Assembly: GCA_900755895.1 (NCBI GenBank)
Contig: CAAEIG010000235.1
Coordinates: forward strand, 1-46,369
Direction: 5' to 3'
DNA from: Clostridia bacterium
GTDB lineage: Bacteria > Bacillota > Clostridia > Oscillospirales > Acutalibacteraceae
DNA: 46,369 nucleotides
A program made the translations under genes and the position numbers. The notes beneath the pieces were generated by a model. That model saw nothing but the letters and a program-made list of their open reading frames with translations. It was not told the origin of the DNA and did no database searches. Positions 1-8,057 of the stretch are shown here, one piece after another (position 1 is the first letter of the stretch; each line of letters begins with the position of its first letter).

Positions 1-90
1 AAAAAAAGGAGGCCTCCCGGCCGCACGCGCCCGAAGGGCGATAGGCAGGGAGGCCGGCCGGTTTTCACCCGGCTAAAATAAGAAGCGGAA
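1..90. other. GC-rich hairpin region at the window edge
   Basis: No coding region was recognised here. GGCCTCCC at 11-18 can pair with GGGAGGCC at 47-54, so the stretch folds into a GC-rich hairpin. It is probably the 3' untranslated end of a plus-strand gene or RNA lying left of the window, because a strong plus-strand terminator follows at 91-125. It did not match any RNA family I could recall. Confidence 0.3.
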
Positions 91-125
91 AGGGAGCGCA
101 GGCAGTACGCCTGCGCTCCCTTTTT
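91..125 (+). terminator. Intrinsic terminator of a gene left of the window
   Basis: A 12-bp perfect stem (GGGAGCGCAGGC at 92-103 with GCCTGCGCTCCC at 109-120), a 5-nt loop and five T residues at 121-125. It can only serve a plus-strand transcript entering from outside the window. Confidence 0.85.
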
Positions 126-213
126 GCGATTTGGCTATTTGGTTTTTGATCTATAGAATTCTTTGTGTTGTCGGGAAGTTGAATAATTAGGAAGCGGGAT
201 AAACTAAATCAGT

Positions 214-246
214 AAAAAAAGCGCCCACAGCAGTGGGCGCCCTTTT
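214..246 (-). terminator. Terminator of the metG-tatD-radical SAM operon
   Basis: GCGCCCAC at 221-228 pairs with GTGGGCGC at 233-240. The A run at 214-220 reads as a T run on the minus strand, just past the stop codon of the radical SAM gene. TTTT at 243-246 makes it a possible bidirectional terminator. Confidence 0.8.
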
Positions 247-259
247 CTGAGCCGAAAAC

Positions 260-886
260 TTATTTGTCGATGTATTCCCGCACATAGAAGTCCGCACCCA
301 GGCGCTCGCATACATGGCGGCAAGCGTCGATTTCGTCCTTGGGCATGGTGCTGACCACAGTCATGCGCACATGGGGAACGTTTAGCACCGCGCTGGCGGT
401 GAACTTCAAAATAGCGGGGAGAGCGTCTAGACCAAACTTGCTGTGGCAAACAGCGTCATAGCCCTCAGGAGTGCTGGCGTTCAGGCTGACGGAAACGGCG
501 TCCACACGACCGTCCAGCTCCAAAGCGGCGTTGCGGCCGGTGATGAGATCGGCCTGACCGTTGGTGTTGATGCGGATGAAATGGGAGCCGTGGGACTTGA
601 TCTGATCGCACAGCCACATCATATCATCCCAGCGGCAGGCGGGTTCGCCGTAGCCGCAGAACACAATCTCATTGTAGCGGTTCAAATCCCGGTGGCAAAG
701 GTCCTCCCAGATTTCCTCTTTGGAGGGTTCACCATTTTTGTACCAGAGATTTTTGGCATACAGGCTGCCGGAGCTGTTCTGACGCAGGCAGAAGTCGCAG
801 GCATTGCAGCACTGATTGGTCATGTTCACGTACAAGTTTTTTTCGTACTCATAGGTGATGGAGGCCACATAGTTTGTATCTTCCAT
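260..886 (-). CDS. TatD-associated radical SAM protein
   Basis: A small radical SAM protein of 208 residues with the [4Fe-4S]/S-adenosylmethionine motif CxxxCxxC at C26, C30 and C33. A GYGEP segment follows, a usual SAM-contacting motif, and then a partial TIM barrel. The size and the position directly after tatD match the TatD-associated radical SAM family; its substrate is unknown. I chose the ATG at 886, which has AAAGGA about 9 nt upstream. A longer frame from 916 would overlap tatD and has no ribosome site. It is the last gene of the minus-strand operon with the 35-aa peptide gene, metG and tatD, so it probably has a housekeeping role linked to nucleic acid or nucleotide chemistry, but that is inference. 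Confidence 0.85.
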   Translation of the reverse strand: MEDTNYVASITYEYEKNLYVNMTNQCCNACDFCLRQNSSGSLYAKNLWYKNGEPSKEEIWEDLCHRDLNRYNEIVFCGYGEPACRWDDMMWLCDQIKSHGSHFIRINTNGQADLITGRNAALELDGRVDAVSVSLNASTPEGYDAVCHSKFGLDALPAILKFTASAVLNVPHVRMTVVSTMPKDEIDACRHVCERLGADFYVREYIDK

Positions 887-902
887 TGGTAACAGTCCTT
901 TC

Positions 903-1685
903 TCAAGCGATCCCAAACAGACGGCGGGTATTTTCTTCAGCGATATCCAAGACCGTCTGGGGATCCAACCCTCTCAATTCCCCGATTTTCTCCGCAACAA
1001 AGGCGATAAGGGAGGAGTCGTTGCGTTTTCCACGATGGGGGACAGGCGCCATATAGGGAGCGTCGGTTTCCAGCAGCAGCCGTTCCAGAGGAAGCTTCTG
1101 TGCCACCTCTACCGCATGGCGAGCGTTTTTGAAGGTGACCACTCCGCCCAGGCCGATGTACATACCCAGGTCGAGGATCTCTCGGGCGGTTTCCCAGCTG
1201 CCGGAGAAGCAGTGCACCACGCCGGAGGGCCGGAACTTCTTCAGGAATTCCAGCGTGTCGCCATGGGCCTCTCGGTCGTGGATCACCACCGGAAGAGCCA
1301 AGTCCTTTGCCAGTTCCAGCTGCGTGGCAAAGACTTCTTTCTGCCGGTCCTTAGGGCATTCATCCAGCCAATGGTAATCCAGGCCGATCTCACCCACACC
1401 GACTATTTTCGGCTCTTGGAGCATTCCCCGCAGTTGAGAAAGCCAATCCTCCGGCAGTTCTCTTGCACATTCAGGGTGGATGCCCACAGCTCCGTACACA
1501 TAGTCGTAACGGCGGGTGAGCTCCAGGGTGGCATGGCAACCTTCCAGGTCGGCGCCCATGTTCAGAATCCCCACAACACCCTTTTCTTGAAGCACCCAGC
1601 CCAAAAGCTGTTCACGATCCTCGTCAAATTGGGAATCGTCATAGTGAGCGTGGGAGTCAAAAATGTTTCTCAATTCCATTTCCAT
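903..1685 (-). CDS. tatD: TatD family metal-dependent DNase
   Basis: Amidohydrolase-fold, Mg2+-dependent hydrolase of 260 residues, the normal TatD length. The metal-site motifs are all present in order: DSHAH (H12, H14), GIHPE (68-72), GEIGLDYH (E99), VIHDREA (H136), HCFSG (H158) and LLETDAPYM (D208). Members act as 3'-5' exonucleases on DNA or as D-aminoacyl-tRNA or peptide-related hydrolases; the physiological substrate here is not decided by sequence. The ATG at 1685 has AAGGAGGA about 12 nt upstream. The next in-frame ATG, at 1679, is further from it. It lies 56 nt downstream of metG, a metG-tatD order that is common in Firmicutes. Confidence 0.93.
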   Translation of the reverse strand: MEMELRNIFDSHAHYDDSQFDEDREQLLGWVLQEKGVVGILNMGADLEGCHATLELTRRYDYVYGAVGIHPECARELPEDWLSQLRGMLQEPKIVGVGEIGLDYHWLDECPKDRQKEVFATQLELAKDLALPVVIHDREAHGDTLEFLKKFRPSGVVHCFSGSWETAREILDLGMYIGLGGVVTFKNARHAVEVAQKLPLERLLLETDAPYMAPVPHRGKRNDSSLIAFVAEKIGELRGLDPQTVLDIAEENTRRLFGIA

Positions 1686-1741
1686 TTTTTCAGCGAGTCC
1701 TCCTTAGAGAAGCACTTGGACGAACACTCTGTCAGGGAGAC

Positions 1742-3700
1742 TCAGCACAGCTTTGCGCCAGCAGGAATGCTGTCGTCCACGATCATCAGATGCAGGCATT
1801 CTTCACCTTTTTCGGTGTGTACAGCAGAGAGCAGCATACCGCAGCTCTCCAGGCCCATCATCTTCCGAGGAGGCAGGTTGACAATGGCCACCAGAGTCTT
1901 GCCGATCAGATCCTCCGGCTCGTACCACTTGTGGATGCCGGAGAGAATCTGCCGGTCGGTGCCGGTGCCGTCGTCCAGGGTGAAGCGCAGCAGCTTAGCG
2001 CTCTTCTTGACTGCCTCGCAAGCCTTGACCTTCACTGCGCGGAAATCGCATTTGCAGAAGGTGTCAAAGTCCACCGGCTCGGTGAGCTGGGGTTCCACTT
2101 CGATCTCCGGCTGGGGCTTTGCAGCCTCTTCCATGGCGGTGACCTTGTCCATCACTTCATTGACGTCCAGGCGGGCGAAGAGAATCTCAGGCTTTTCGGT
2201 GACCTTGTTCCCACTGGGATAGAGGCCGGTCTGGGTCAGCTGGTCCCAATCCCGGGCCTGGGCATTCAACTGCTGGAAGATCTTGTCAGCCGTCTCGGGC
2301 ATAAAGGGCTTCAGCAGGCTGGCACCTAGAACCACGCAGTCCACCAGGTTGTACAGCACTGTGGCCAGACGAGGCTTGGTCTCCTCGGACTTAGCCAGCA
2401 CCCAGGGCATGGTTTCATCAATATATTTGTTGCACCGCTTGAACAGGGTGAAAATCTCAGTGATGGCATCGGCAACCTTTAAGTCGGCCATTTTAGCGGT
2501 GACTTTGTCACGGCAGGCGGCTGCCACAGCCTTCAGGTCCTCATCCACAGCTTCGGTGACGCCGGTGTTGGTAACCACGCCGTCAAAATACTTGTTGCTC
2601 ATGGAGATGGTCCGGTTCACCAGGTTGCCCAGGGTGTTGGCCAGGTCGGAGTTGGTCCGTTCGCAGACCAGTTCCCAGGTCAAGTTGCCGTCGTTATCGT
2701 AGGGCATCTCGTGCAGGAGGAAGTACCGCACTGCATCCACGCCGAACATATTCACCAGATCATCGGCGTAGATGATGTTGCCTTTGGACTTGCTCATCTT
2801 GCCGCCGTTCATCAGCAGCCAGGGATGACCAAACACCTGCTTGGGCAGGGGCAGATCCAGCGCCATCAGGAAGATGGGCCAGTAAATGGTGTGGAAACGG
2901 ATGATGTCCTTGCCGATGAGGTGCAGGTCGGCGGGCCACAGTTTGTGGAACTGCTCGGTGCATTCCTCGCCGCAATGATAACCGATGCCGGTGATATAGT
3001 TGGTCAAAGCGTCCAGCCAGACATAGACCACGTGTTTGGGGTCAAATTCCACGGGGATGCCCCAGGTAAAGGAGGTCCGGGATACGCACAGATCCTGGAG
3101 GCCGGGCAGCAGGAAGTTGTTCATCATCTCGTTTTTCCGGGCTACGGGCTGGATGAACTCCGGATGAGAATTGATGTGGTCAATGAGGCGCTGAGCGTAC
3201 TTGCTCATCTTGAAGAAGTAGGCCTCCTCCTTGGCGGGATGAACCTCCCGGCCGCAGTCAGGGCACTTGCCATCGACAAGCTGGCTCTCGGTCCAGAAGC
3301 TCTCGCAGGGGGTGCAGTACAGGCCCTCGTAGGCTCCTTTGTAGATATCGCCCTTGTCGTAGAGGTATTTGAAGATCTTCTGGACTTCCCGCTCGTGGTA
3401 ATCGTCGGTGGTGCGGATGAAGTGATCGTAGGAGACATTCATCAGATCAAACTGCCCCTTGATGATGGCAGCCACCTTGTCCACAAACTCCTTAGGAGTG
3501 ACGCCTTCCGCTTCCGCTTTCAGCTCGTTTTTCTCACCGTGCTCATCGGTGCCGGTCTGGAAAAATACATCGTACCCCTCCATGCGCTTAAAGCGGGCGA
3601 TGGCGTCCGCCAGTACAATCTCATACACGTTGCCGATGTGGGGTTTTCCGGACGTGTAAGCGATAGCCGTTGTCAGATAATACTTACCCTTGTTGCTCAT
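1742..3700 (-). CDS. metG: Methionyl-tRNA synthetase
   Basis: Charges tRNA-Met with methionine in the cytoplasm. The class I signatures are HIGN (21-24) and KMSKS (301-305). A single zinc knuckle is formed by C129-x2-C132 and C146-x2-C149. An anticodon-binding helical domain lies near 390-530, and a C-terminal EMAP/Trbp111-type tRNA-binding OB domain (about 550-652) drives dimerisation. The length of 652 residues is typical of the Bacillus/Clostridium form. The start ATG has GGAGGG upstream. It lies in an operon behind the 35-codon membrane peptide gene and ahead of tatD. Confidence 0.97.
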   Translation of the reverse strand: MSNKGKYYLTTAIAYTSGKPHIGNVYEIVLADAIARFKRMEGYDVFFQTGTDEHGEKNELKAEAEGVTPKEFVDKVAAIIKGQFDLMNVSYDHFIRTTDDYHEREVQKIFKYLYDKGDIYKGAYEGLYCTPCESFWTESQLVDGKCPDCGREVHPAKEEAYFFKMSKYAQRLIDHINSHPEFIQPVARKNEMMNNFLLPGLQDLCVSRTSFTWGIPVEFDPKHVVYVWLDALTNYITGIGYHCGEECTEQFHKLWPADLHLIGKDIIRFHTIYWPIFLMALDLPLPKQVFGHPWLLMNGGKMSKSKGNIIYADDLVNMFGVDAVRYFLLHEMPYDNDGNLTWELVCERTNSDLANTLGNLVNRTISMSNKYFDGVVTNTGVTEAVDEDLKAVAAACRDKVTAKMADLKVADAITEIFTLFKRCNKYIDETMPWVLAKSEETKPRLATVLYNLVDCVVLGASLLKPFMPETADKIFQQLNAQARDWDQLTQTGLYPSGNKVTEKPEILFARLDVNEVMDKVTAMEEAAKPQPEIEVEPQLTEPVDFDTFCKCDFRAVKVKACEAVKKSAKLLRFTLDDGTGTDRQILSGIHKWYEPEDLIGKTLVAIVNLPPRKMMGLESCGMLLSAVHTEKGEECLHLMIVDDSIPAGAKLC

Positions 3701-3761
3701 TGGTTACCCTCCATCCCGCCCTGTGAGGCGGCAGATTCCTGTGGAAAAAACCGGCTTTCTT

Positions 3762-3869
3762 TTACCGGAACAGCAGCACGGAAAACACCGTGGCCACCAT
3801 CAGCACGGCCAGCACCGATGCAGTGATGCGGACAAACAGTCTTCTCCTCTTGTCGTTATAGCCCTTCAT
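3762..3869 (-). CDS. 35-residue single-pass membrane peptide
   Basis: A short ORF starting with ATG at 3869, behind the purine-rich site AAAGGCGGG and ending TAA at 3762. The product has a basic N-terminus (KGYNDKRRRLF) followed by one strongly hydrophobic segment (about residues 15-34), as in small DUF4044/Prli42-like membrane miniproteins, some of which anchor stressosomes in Firmicutes. That comparison rests on size and layout only. It is the first gene of the metG operon, 61 nt upstream of metG and directly behind a good promoter at 3923-3951. A translated leader or a regulator unrelated to metG is the alternative. Confidence 0.7.
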   Translation of the reverse strand: MKGYNDKRRRLFVRITASVLAVLMVATVFSVLLFR

Positions 3870-3922
3870 AGCGTTCCCGCCTTTCTTCCGGCCAGCGTAC
3901 CAAAAGCCGATAATTACTAAAT

Positions 3923-3951
3923 AGTTTACCATTTTTCACTGGATTTGTAAA
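3923..3951 (-). promoter_or_regulatory. Sigma-A promoter of the metG operon
   Basis: On the minus strand TTTACA (3946-3951), a 17-bp spacer and TAAACT (3923-3928) with an upstream TG making an extended -10. It lies about 55 bp before the small membrane peptide gene and is the only good promoter seen for the operon. Confidence 0.7.
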
Positions 3952-3984
3952 TCCCTTGTTTTTCTAGTGGAAGCTAGCCAACAA

Positions 3985-4014
3985 GAAAGAGGCTGCCGGT
4001 TATCCGGCAGCCTC
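3985..4014 (-). terminator. Terminator of the SLH-domain gene
   Basis: An 11-bp perfect stem, GAGGCTGCCGG (3989-3999) with CCGGCAGCCTC (4004-4014), and a TTAT loop. On the minus strand it is followed by TTTCTTG, a moderate U tract, 16 nt past the stop codon. Confidence 0.75.
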
Positions 4015-4030
4015 TACAGCGTAGTTCGAT

Positions 4031-5389
4031 TCAATTGACAATGGGTTCGCTGTACAGGTTCAAGGGGAGGGCGACAGGTCGCCGCTGGGAGCCCGCATCG
4101 TGCCAGACGCAGCCAACCATCCATAGCTGACCATAGTAGTTAGATAGGAACAGTTGATTCCCTTTCATAGGGATGGAAGTGGATTCATCCAAGGAAAGTT
4201 CCCAATCGTCCAGCCCGCAGTTGGCTGGGAGCAGTGTCCGTTCCCGCAGCGACTGTTCCAGGTCTGCGGGCAGCGGGCCCCGAATTTGCAGCCACTGATC
4301 GAAGGCACGGCTTAAAACGAGCTCGGCGGCTTCTGTATACGCATCCTCCTGGTACCCGGTGCGCTCCAACAATTGCCGGCTGTCCAGAACTTCACCGGTG
4401 GTCATGTCGACATTCCACACATGGAATTCATAGAAGGAGTGAAGGTAGTCCCAAGTGACCAGGGACAGCACGTCTTTATATACATTCCAAAAATAACTGA
4501 TTTCGCTGCAGTTTGGCGGAGTACCCCCGGCAATGTTGTTGACAGCCTGATTGAAAACATCTGTGTAAGTCTGGGCAATTTCCGTGTTGAGAGCAGCGGT
4601 GTTGACCCCGTCGAGCTGAATTCTGGGAATGTGGTATGTGTAGGTGGTGTCCCCCAAGGTCAGCTCCTCCGCTGAGGATACCTGTACCGGGCTGCTGGAA
4701 AAAGCTCCAGAGTCTTTGGGATAACAGCGGTCCAAATTGCTCAACAGCGCGGCTGCCTGGGCCCTGGTCAGAAGCTCCCGAGGAAGAAGCTTCCCGTCGC
4801 TGCCGGAGAGCAATCCCGTTTTCACGGCCCACTCCATGGCAATTTGTGCGAAGAGAGCCACGTCATCGCTGTCGGAGAAGTCATCCAAACTGGTCTTCGA
4901 CGGCTGGGTGGAACTCTTTAGGTTTTTGCAGTAAGCCATGAGGATAACCGCTGCATTCTGACGGGAGAGCGGGGCATCGGGATCAAAGCATTCTAAAGTT
5001 GGGGTGTCAAAGGTGAAAGTACCATCACTCCCGCCGGTGACCACTCCCCAGGATACCGCCCATTGAACGGCTGGGGCGTACCAGGCGTCTGGGTTCACGT
5101 CTTGAAAGCGGCTGCCAGGGTATTGAGCTCGATCCACTTTTTCCCGGTTTGCCAAAGCAGTGAGGAACATTCCCTTTGTGATCTTGGCTTCCGGGGAGAA
5201 GGTAGAGGAGGAAGTACCTGCGAAATAGCCTTCCTTCACCACCTGAGCCACGTGGGGATAGAACCAATCCGTTTCTTTGACATCCTGAAAGGGATTGTCC
5301 CAGACCGCTGCTGTCACCGGCACGGAACCCCACAGCAGCAATACGGAAATGAGTGTGCACAACGCTTTTCGAAATGACCTCTTCTTCAT
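4031..5389 (-). CDS. Secreted SLH-domain protein with a DUF3298-like C-terminus
   Basis: A secreted cell-surface protein of 452 residues. A basic N-terminus (MKKRSFRK) and hydrophobic core ending at TAA form a signal peptide of about 28 residues. Three S-layer homology repeats follow, each starting with an F-x-D motif: FQDVKETDWF, FQDVNPDAWY and FSDSDDVALF. These usually bind pyruvylated wall polymer. The C-terminal half (from about 250) resembles DUF3298/RsiV-type extracellular domains, and its role is unknown. I chose the ATG at 5389, with AAAGGAGG 10 nt upstream; the frame extends to 5452 but has no ribosome site there. It is a single-gene unit with its own terminator. Confidence 0.85.
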   Translation of the reverse strand: MKKRSFRKALCTLISVLLLWGSVPVTAAVWDNPFQDVKETDWFYPHVAQVVKEGYFAGTSSSTFSPEAKITKGMFLTALANREKVDRAQYPGSRFQDVNPDAWYAPAVQWAVSWGVVTGGSDGTFTFDTPTLECFDPDAPLSRQNAAVILMAYCKNLKSSTQPSKTSLDDFSDSDDVALFAQIAMEWAVKTGLLSGSDGKLLPRELLTRAQAAALLSNLDRCYPKDSGAFSSSPVQVSSAEELTLGDTTYTYHIPRIQLDGVNTAALNTEIAQTYTDVFNQAVNNIAGGTPPNCSEISYFWNVYKDVLSLVTWDYLHSFYEFHVWNVDMTTGEVLDSRQLLERTGYQEDAYTEAAELVLSRAFDQWLQIRGPLPADLEQSLRERTLLPANCGLDDWELSLDESTSIPMKGNQLFLSNYYGQLWMVGCVWHDAGSQRRPVALPLNLYSEPIVN

Positions 5390-5570
5390 GACATCCAAAC
5401 CTCCTTTTGTCCCAGGGATACGGTGGGACACCCACTTTGTACTTCCAAACATAAGAACCCTGGTAAACGCTGATTGGTTGCAGAAACACCCTCAAAATAG
5501 CAGCCAAACTTTTCGCGCTGCCCTTGTAGGATTTGCTGGATACTTCCAGAAAGCAATGGGAATTTCTTGT

Positions 5571-5599
5571 TTGACAATCGGTTCCGGCTGTACTACACT
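5571..5599 (+). promoter_or_regulatory. Sigma-A promoter of the pyridoxal kinase gene
   Basis: Consensus -35 TTGACA at 5571-5576, a 17-bp spacer and TACACT at 5594-5599, ending 62 bp before the start codon. The divergent SLH gene must start within the same 270-bp gap; no comparably good minus-strand promoter was found. Confidence 0.8.
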
Positions 5600-5661
5600 G
5601 GTTCCGTTACGTTTCTGGCGGAAGCCATCCAAACTATGCTAAGAGAGAAGGCGTGATCTTC

Positions 5662-6549
5662 ATGGAGTATAAAGAGATGAGTTGCCTTGCCATTCACGAT
5701 ATTTCCGGAGTGGGCAAGTGTTCCTTGACCGTGGCTCTGCCGGTGCTCACCTGTTGCGGAGTGGAAACCAGCGTCCTGCCCACAGCGGTGCTGTCCACCC
5801 ATACAGGTGGTTTCACCGGGTTCACCTATCGGGATCTCACCGAGGATATGCTGCCCATGGCTGAACACTGGAAAAGCATCGGGCTCAAATTCCAGGCATT
5901 GTACAGCGGCTTTTTGGGCAGTGTCGGGCAGATTGGCATCGTGGAGCAGATTTTCGACTGGTTCCGGGAGAAGGACACCCTGATCCTTGTGGACCCAGTG
6001 ATGGGGGACGGGGGAAAGCTCTATCAGACCTATACCCAGGAGATGGCTGACGGCATGGCGCGGCTGTGCAGGAAAGCGGATATTGTTGTGCCCAATATGA
6101 CGGAAGCCTGTCATCTGTTGGGGAGGCCCTATAATCCGGGTCCCTACACCCGCCAGGAGATCCGGGAGATCTTGGAAAGTCTTTGTGCCCTGGGGCCCAA
6201 GATGGCGGTGCTCACTGGTGTGTGGGTGAAAGAGGGCTCCTTGGGAACTGCCTGTTATGATTCCTCTATTGGTGAGGCCCACCTGTATTTGACGGACCGG
6301 ATTGAAGGGTTCTACCATGGTACAGGAGATCTGTTTGCCTCAGCGCTATTGGGTGCCCTTCTCAATGGAGCATCTTTAAAGGACGCTTGTGAGGTGGCGA
6401 CAGAGTACACCTGGCGGACCATCGAGACCACTTTTGAAAAGAGCAAGGACCACCGTTTTGGACCGAAATTCGAGTGTCATCTGCCCTGGTTGGCGTCAAA
6501 GATGGAAGAATGTAGAAAAAGTATTGCAAATAAGACGGGAAACCTGTAA
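5662..6549 (+). CDS. pdxY: Pyridoxal/pyridoxamine kinase
   Basis: A ribokinase/PfkB-fold kinase that phosphorylates vitamin B6 vitamers with ATP in the salvage route to pyridoxal phosphate. It has 295 residues. Visible motifs are the substrate-binding start HDISGVGKCS (12-21), PTAVLSTHTGGF (40-51), the DPVMGD segment (111-116) and the catalytic anion-hole motif GTGD (220-223, catalytic D223). The STHTGG and YSGFLGS motifs are characteristic of the pyridoxamine kinase group rather than of ThiD. The ATG at 5662 is 10 nt from GAAGG; a GTG at 5653 is too close to it. A promoter for the next operon is embedded in its 3' end. The symbol is by family; pdxK is equally defensible. Confidence 0.9.
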   Translation: MEYKEMSCLAIHDISGVGKCSLTVALPVLTCCGVETSVLPTAVLSTHTGGFTGFTYRDLTEDMLPMAEHWKSIGLKFQALYSGFLGSVGQIGIVEQIFDWFREKDTLILVDPVMGDGGKLYQTYTQEMADGMARLCRKADIVVPNMTEACHLLGRPYNPGPYTRQEIREILESLCALGPKMAVLTGVWVKEGSLGTACYDSSIGEAHLYLTDRIEGFYHGTGDLFASALLGALLNGASLKDACEVATEYTWRTIETTFEKSKDHRFGPKFECHLPWLASKMEECRKSIANKTGNL

Positions 6550-6552
6550 AAT
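6524..6552 (+). promoter_or_regulatory. Promoter of the ligase-iorAB operon
   Basis: TTGCAA at 6524-6529, a 17-bp spacer and TAAAAT at 6547-6552. It overlaps the end of the pyridoxal kinase gene and lies about 100 bp before the first ligase. Confidence 0.6.
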
Positions 6553-6650
6553 AAACGCAGGCTGCTTTTTTGATTTAAAGCGCCAGGCAGTGAAAGTAGA
6601 ATACCGGCAGCACAATATGGGAACTGTCGGGAAAGAAGGTTTTAAAGGTC

Positions 6651-7973
6651 ATGGAGCCAAGGTTTTTTCAAAAAGACATCGAGACCATGAAGCGGGCGGA
6701 CATTGAAGCTCTGCAGCTGGAGCGCTTGAAGTGGATGGTGGACTATTGCTACAACAACGTACCCTTCTATCACGAGCGCTTGGGCAAGGCGGGCATCACG
6801 TCGGGGGATAAGATCAAGACGCTCTCCGATGTGCAGTACATCCCCTTCACCACCAAGGATGACATTCGAGACAACTATCCCTTTGGGATGTTGGCCGTGC
6901 CCATGAAGGATATTGTGCGGATTCACGCTTCCTCGGGCACCACAGGCAAGCCTACGGTGGGGGCGTATACCCGTCAGGACATTGACAATTGGTCCGATTT
7001 TGTGGCGCGTATCGTCACGGCCTCCGGTGTCACCGAGGAGGATATCATTCAGATCTCCTTTGGCTATGGGCTATTCACAGGAGCGTTGGGACTGCATTTC
7101 GGCTTGGAGAAGGTGGGAGCCACGGTGATTCCTGCCTCTTCGGGCAACTCTGAAAAGCAGTTGATGATGATGCGGGACTTTGGCGTCACCGGTCTGGTAG
7201 CCACCCCCAGCTATGCTCTGTACTTGGGCGAGCTGGTCCGGGAAAGTCCCTATCCCAAGGAGGCCTATGCCAACTTGAAATACGGCATTCTGGGCAGCGA
7301 AGGCTGCACCGAGGAGATGCGTCAGCGCATCGAGGAGAACTTGGGGGTCACGGTCACTGATAACTATGGCATGACCGAGCTGACCGGTCCCGGCGTGTCG
7401 GGAGAATGTCATCTCCGGTGCGGCCTGCACTTTGCGGAGGACGCTTTCCTCCCGGAGATCATCGACCAGGAGACCCTGGAACAAAAAGCTCCCGGAGAAG
7501 TGGGGGAATTGGTGGTCACCACGCTGACCAGAATGGGCATGCCGGTGCTCCGTTACCGGACAAAGGATATCACCCGATTGAATTACGAGCCCTGTGCCTG
7601 CGGACGCACCCATGTGCGTATGGATAAGGTCATGGGCCGCACCGACGATATGCTCATCATCAAGGGCGTCAATGTGTTCCCCTCCCAGATCGAGAGCGTG
7701 TTGGTGGGCATGGAGAATGTGGGTCCCCACTATCAACTGGTGGTGCGCAAAAAGAACTTCCTGGACAACCTGGAAGTCAAGGTGGAGCTGGTGGATGCCT
7801 CGTTCCTGGAGAGCTTCGGAGAATTGCAAGCGCTCCAGAAGAAGATCCACGACCGCCTGAAGAGCGTACTGGGCCTGGAGACCAAGGTCACTCTGGTGTC
7901 TCCCAAGAGCTTGGAGCGGTTCCAAGGCAAGGCAAAGCGCGTGCTGGATCTGCGGAACCAGCCGGAGGAATGA
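6651..7973 (+). CDS. paaK: Phenylacetate-CoA ligase family protein (first copy)
   Basis: An adenylate-forming ligase of 440 residues that activates an aryl acid (phenylacetate, hydroxyphenylacetate or indoleacetate) to the acyl-AMP and then the CoA thioester. The ATP-binding P-loop SSGTTGKPT is at 94-102. The DNYGMTEL segment and the C-terminal GRTDDMLIIKG hinge motif are intact. The start ATG lies just behind AAAGG. It opens the operon with iorA, iorB, a second ligase and an ACT protein, so its natural substrate or product is probably the arylacetyl-CoA handled by IorAB. The second copy has the same motifs but clearly different sequence, which suggests different substrates. Confidence 0.9.
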   Translation: MEPRFFQKDIETMKRADIEALQLERLKWMVDYCYNNVPFYHERLGKAGITSGDKIKTLSDVQYIPFTTKDDIRDNYPFGMLAVPMKDIVRIHASSGTTGKPTVGAYTRQDIDNWSDFVARIVTASGVTEEDIIQISFGYGLFTGALGLHFGLEKVGATVIPASSGNSEKQLMMMRDFGVTGLVATPSYALYLGELVRESPYPKEAYANLKYGILGSEGCTEEMRQRIEENLGVTVTDNYGMTELTGPGVSGECHLRCGLHFAEDAFLPEIIDQETLEQKAPGEVGELVVTTLTRMGMPVLRYRTKDITRLNYEPCACGRTHVRMDKVMGRTDDMLIIKGVNVFPSQIESVLVGMENVGPHYQLVVRKKNFLDNLEVKVELVDASFLESFGELQALQKKIHDRLKSVLGLETKVTLVSPKSLERFQGKAKRVLDLRNQPEE

Positions 7974-8057
7974 GAACGTCACACAGCATAAAACGCTGCA
8001 GGCTCAGGTTTTTGGCCGGAGCTGTCGGCTTGAAATAACACGAGAGGAAGAGACACT

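Noticed and set aside
1..60. GC-rich start of the window as the 3' end of a known structural RNA such as RNase P RNA
   Set aside because: The conserved 3' sequences of the RNA families I could recall are absent; only a hairpin and a following terminator can be supported.
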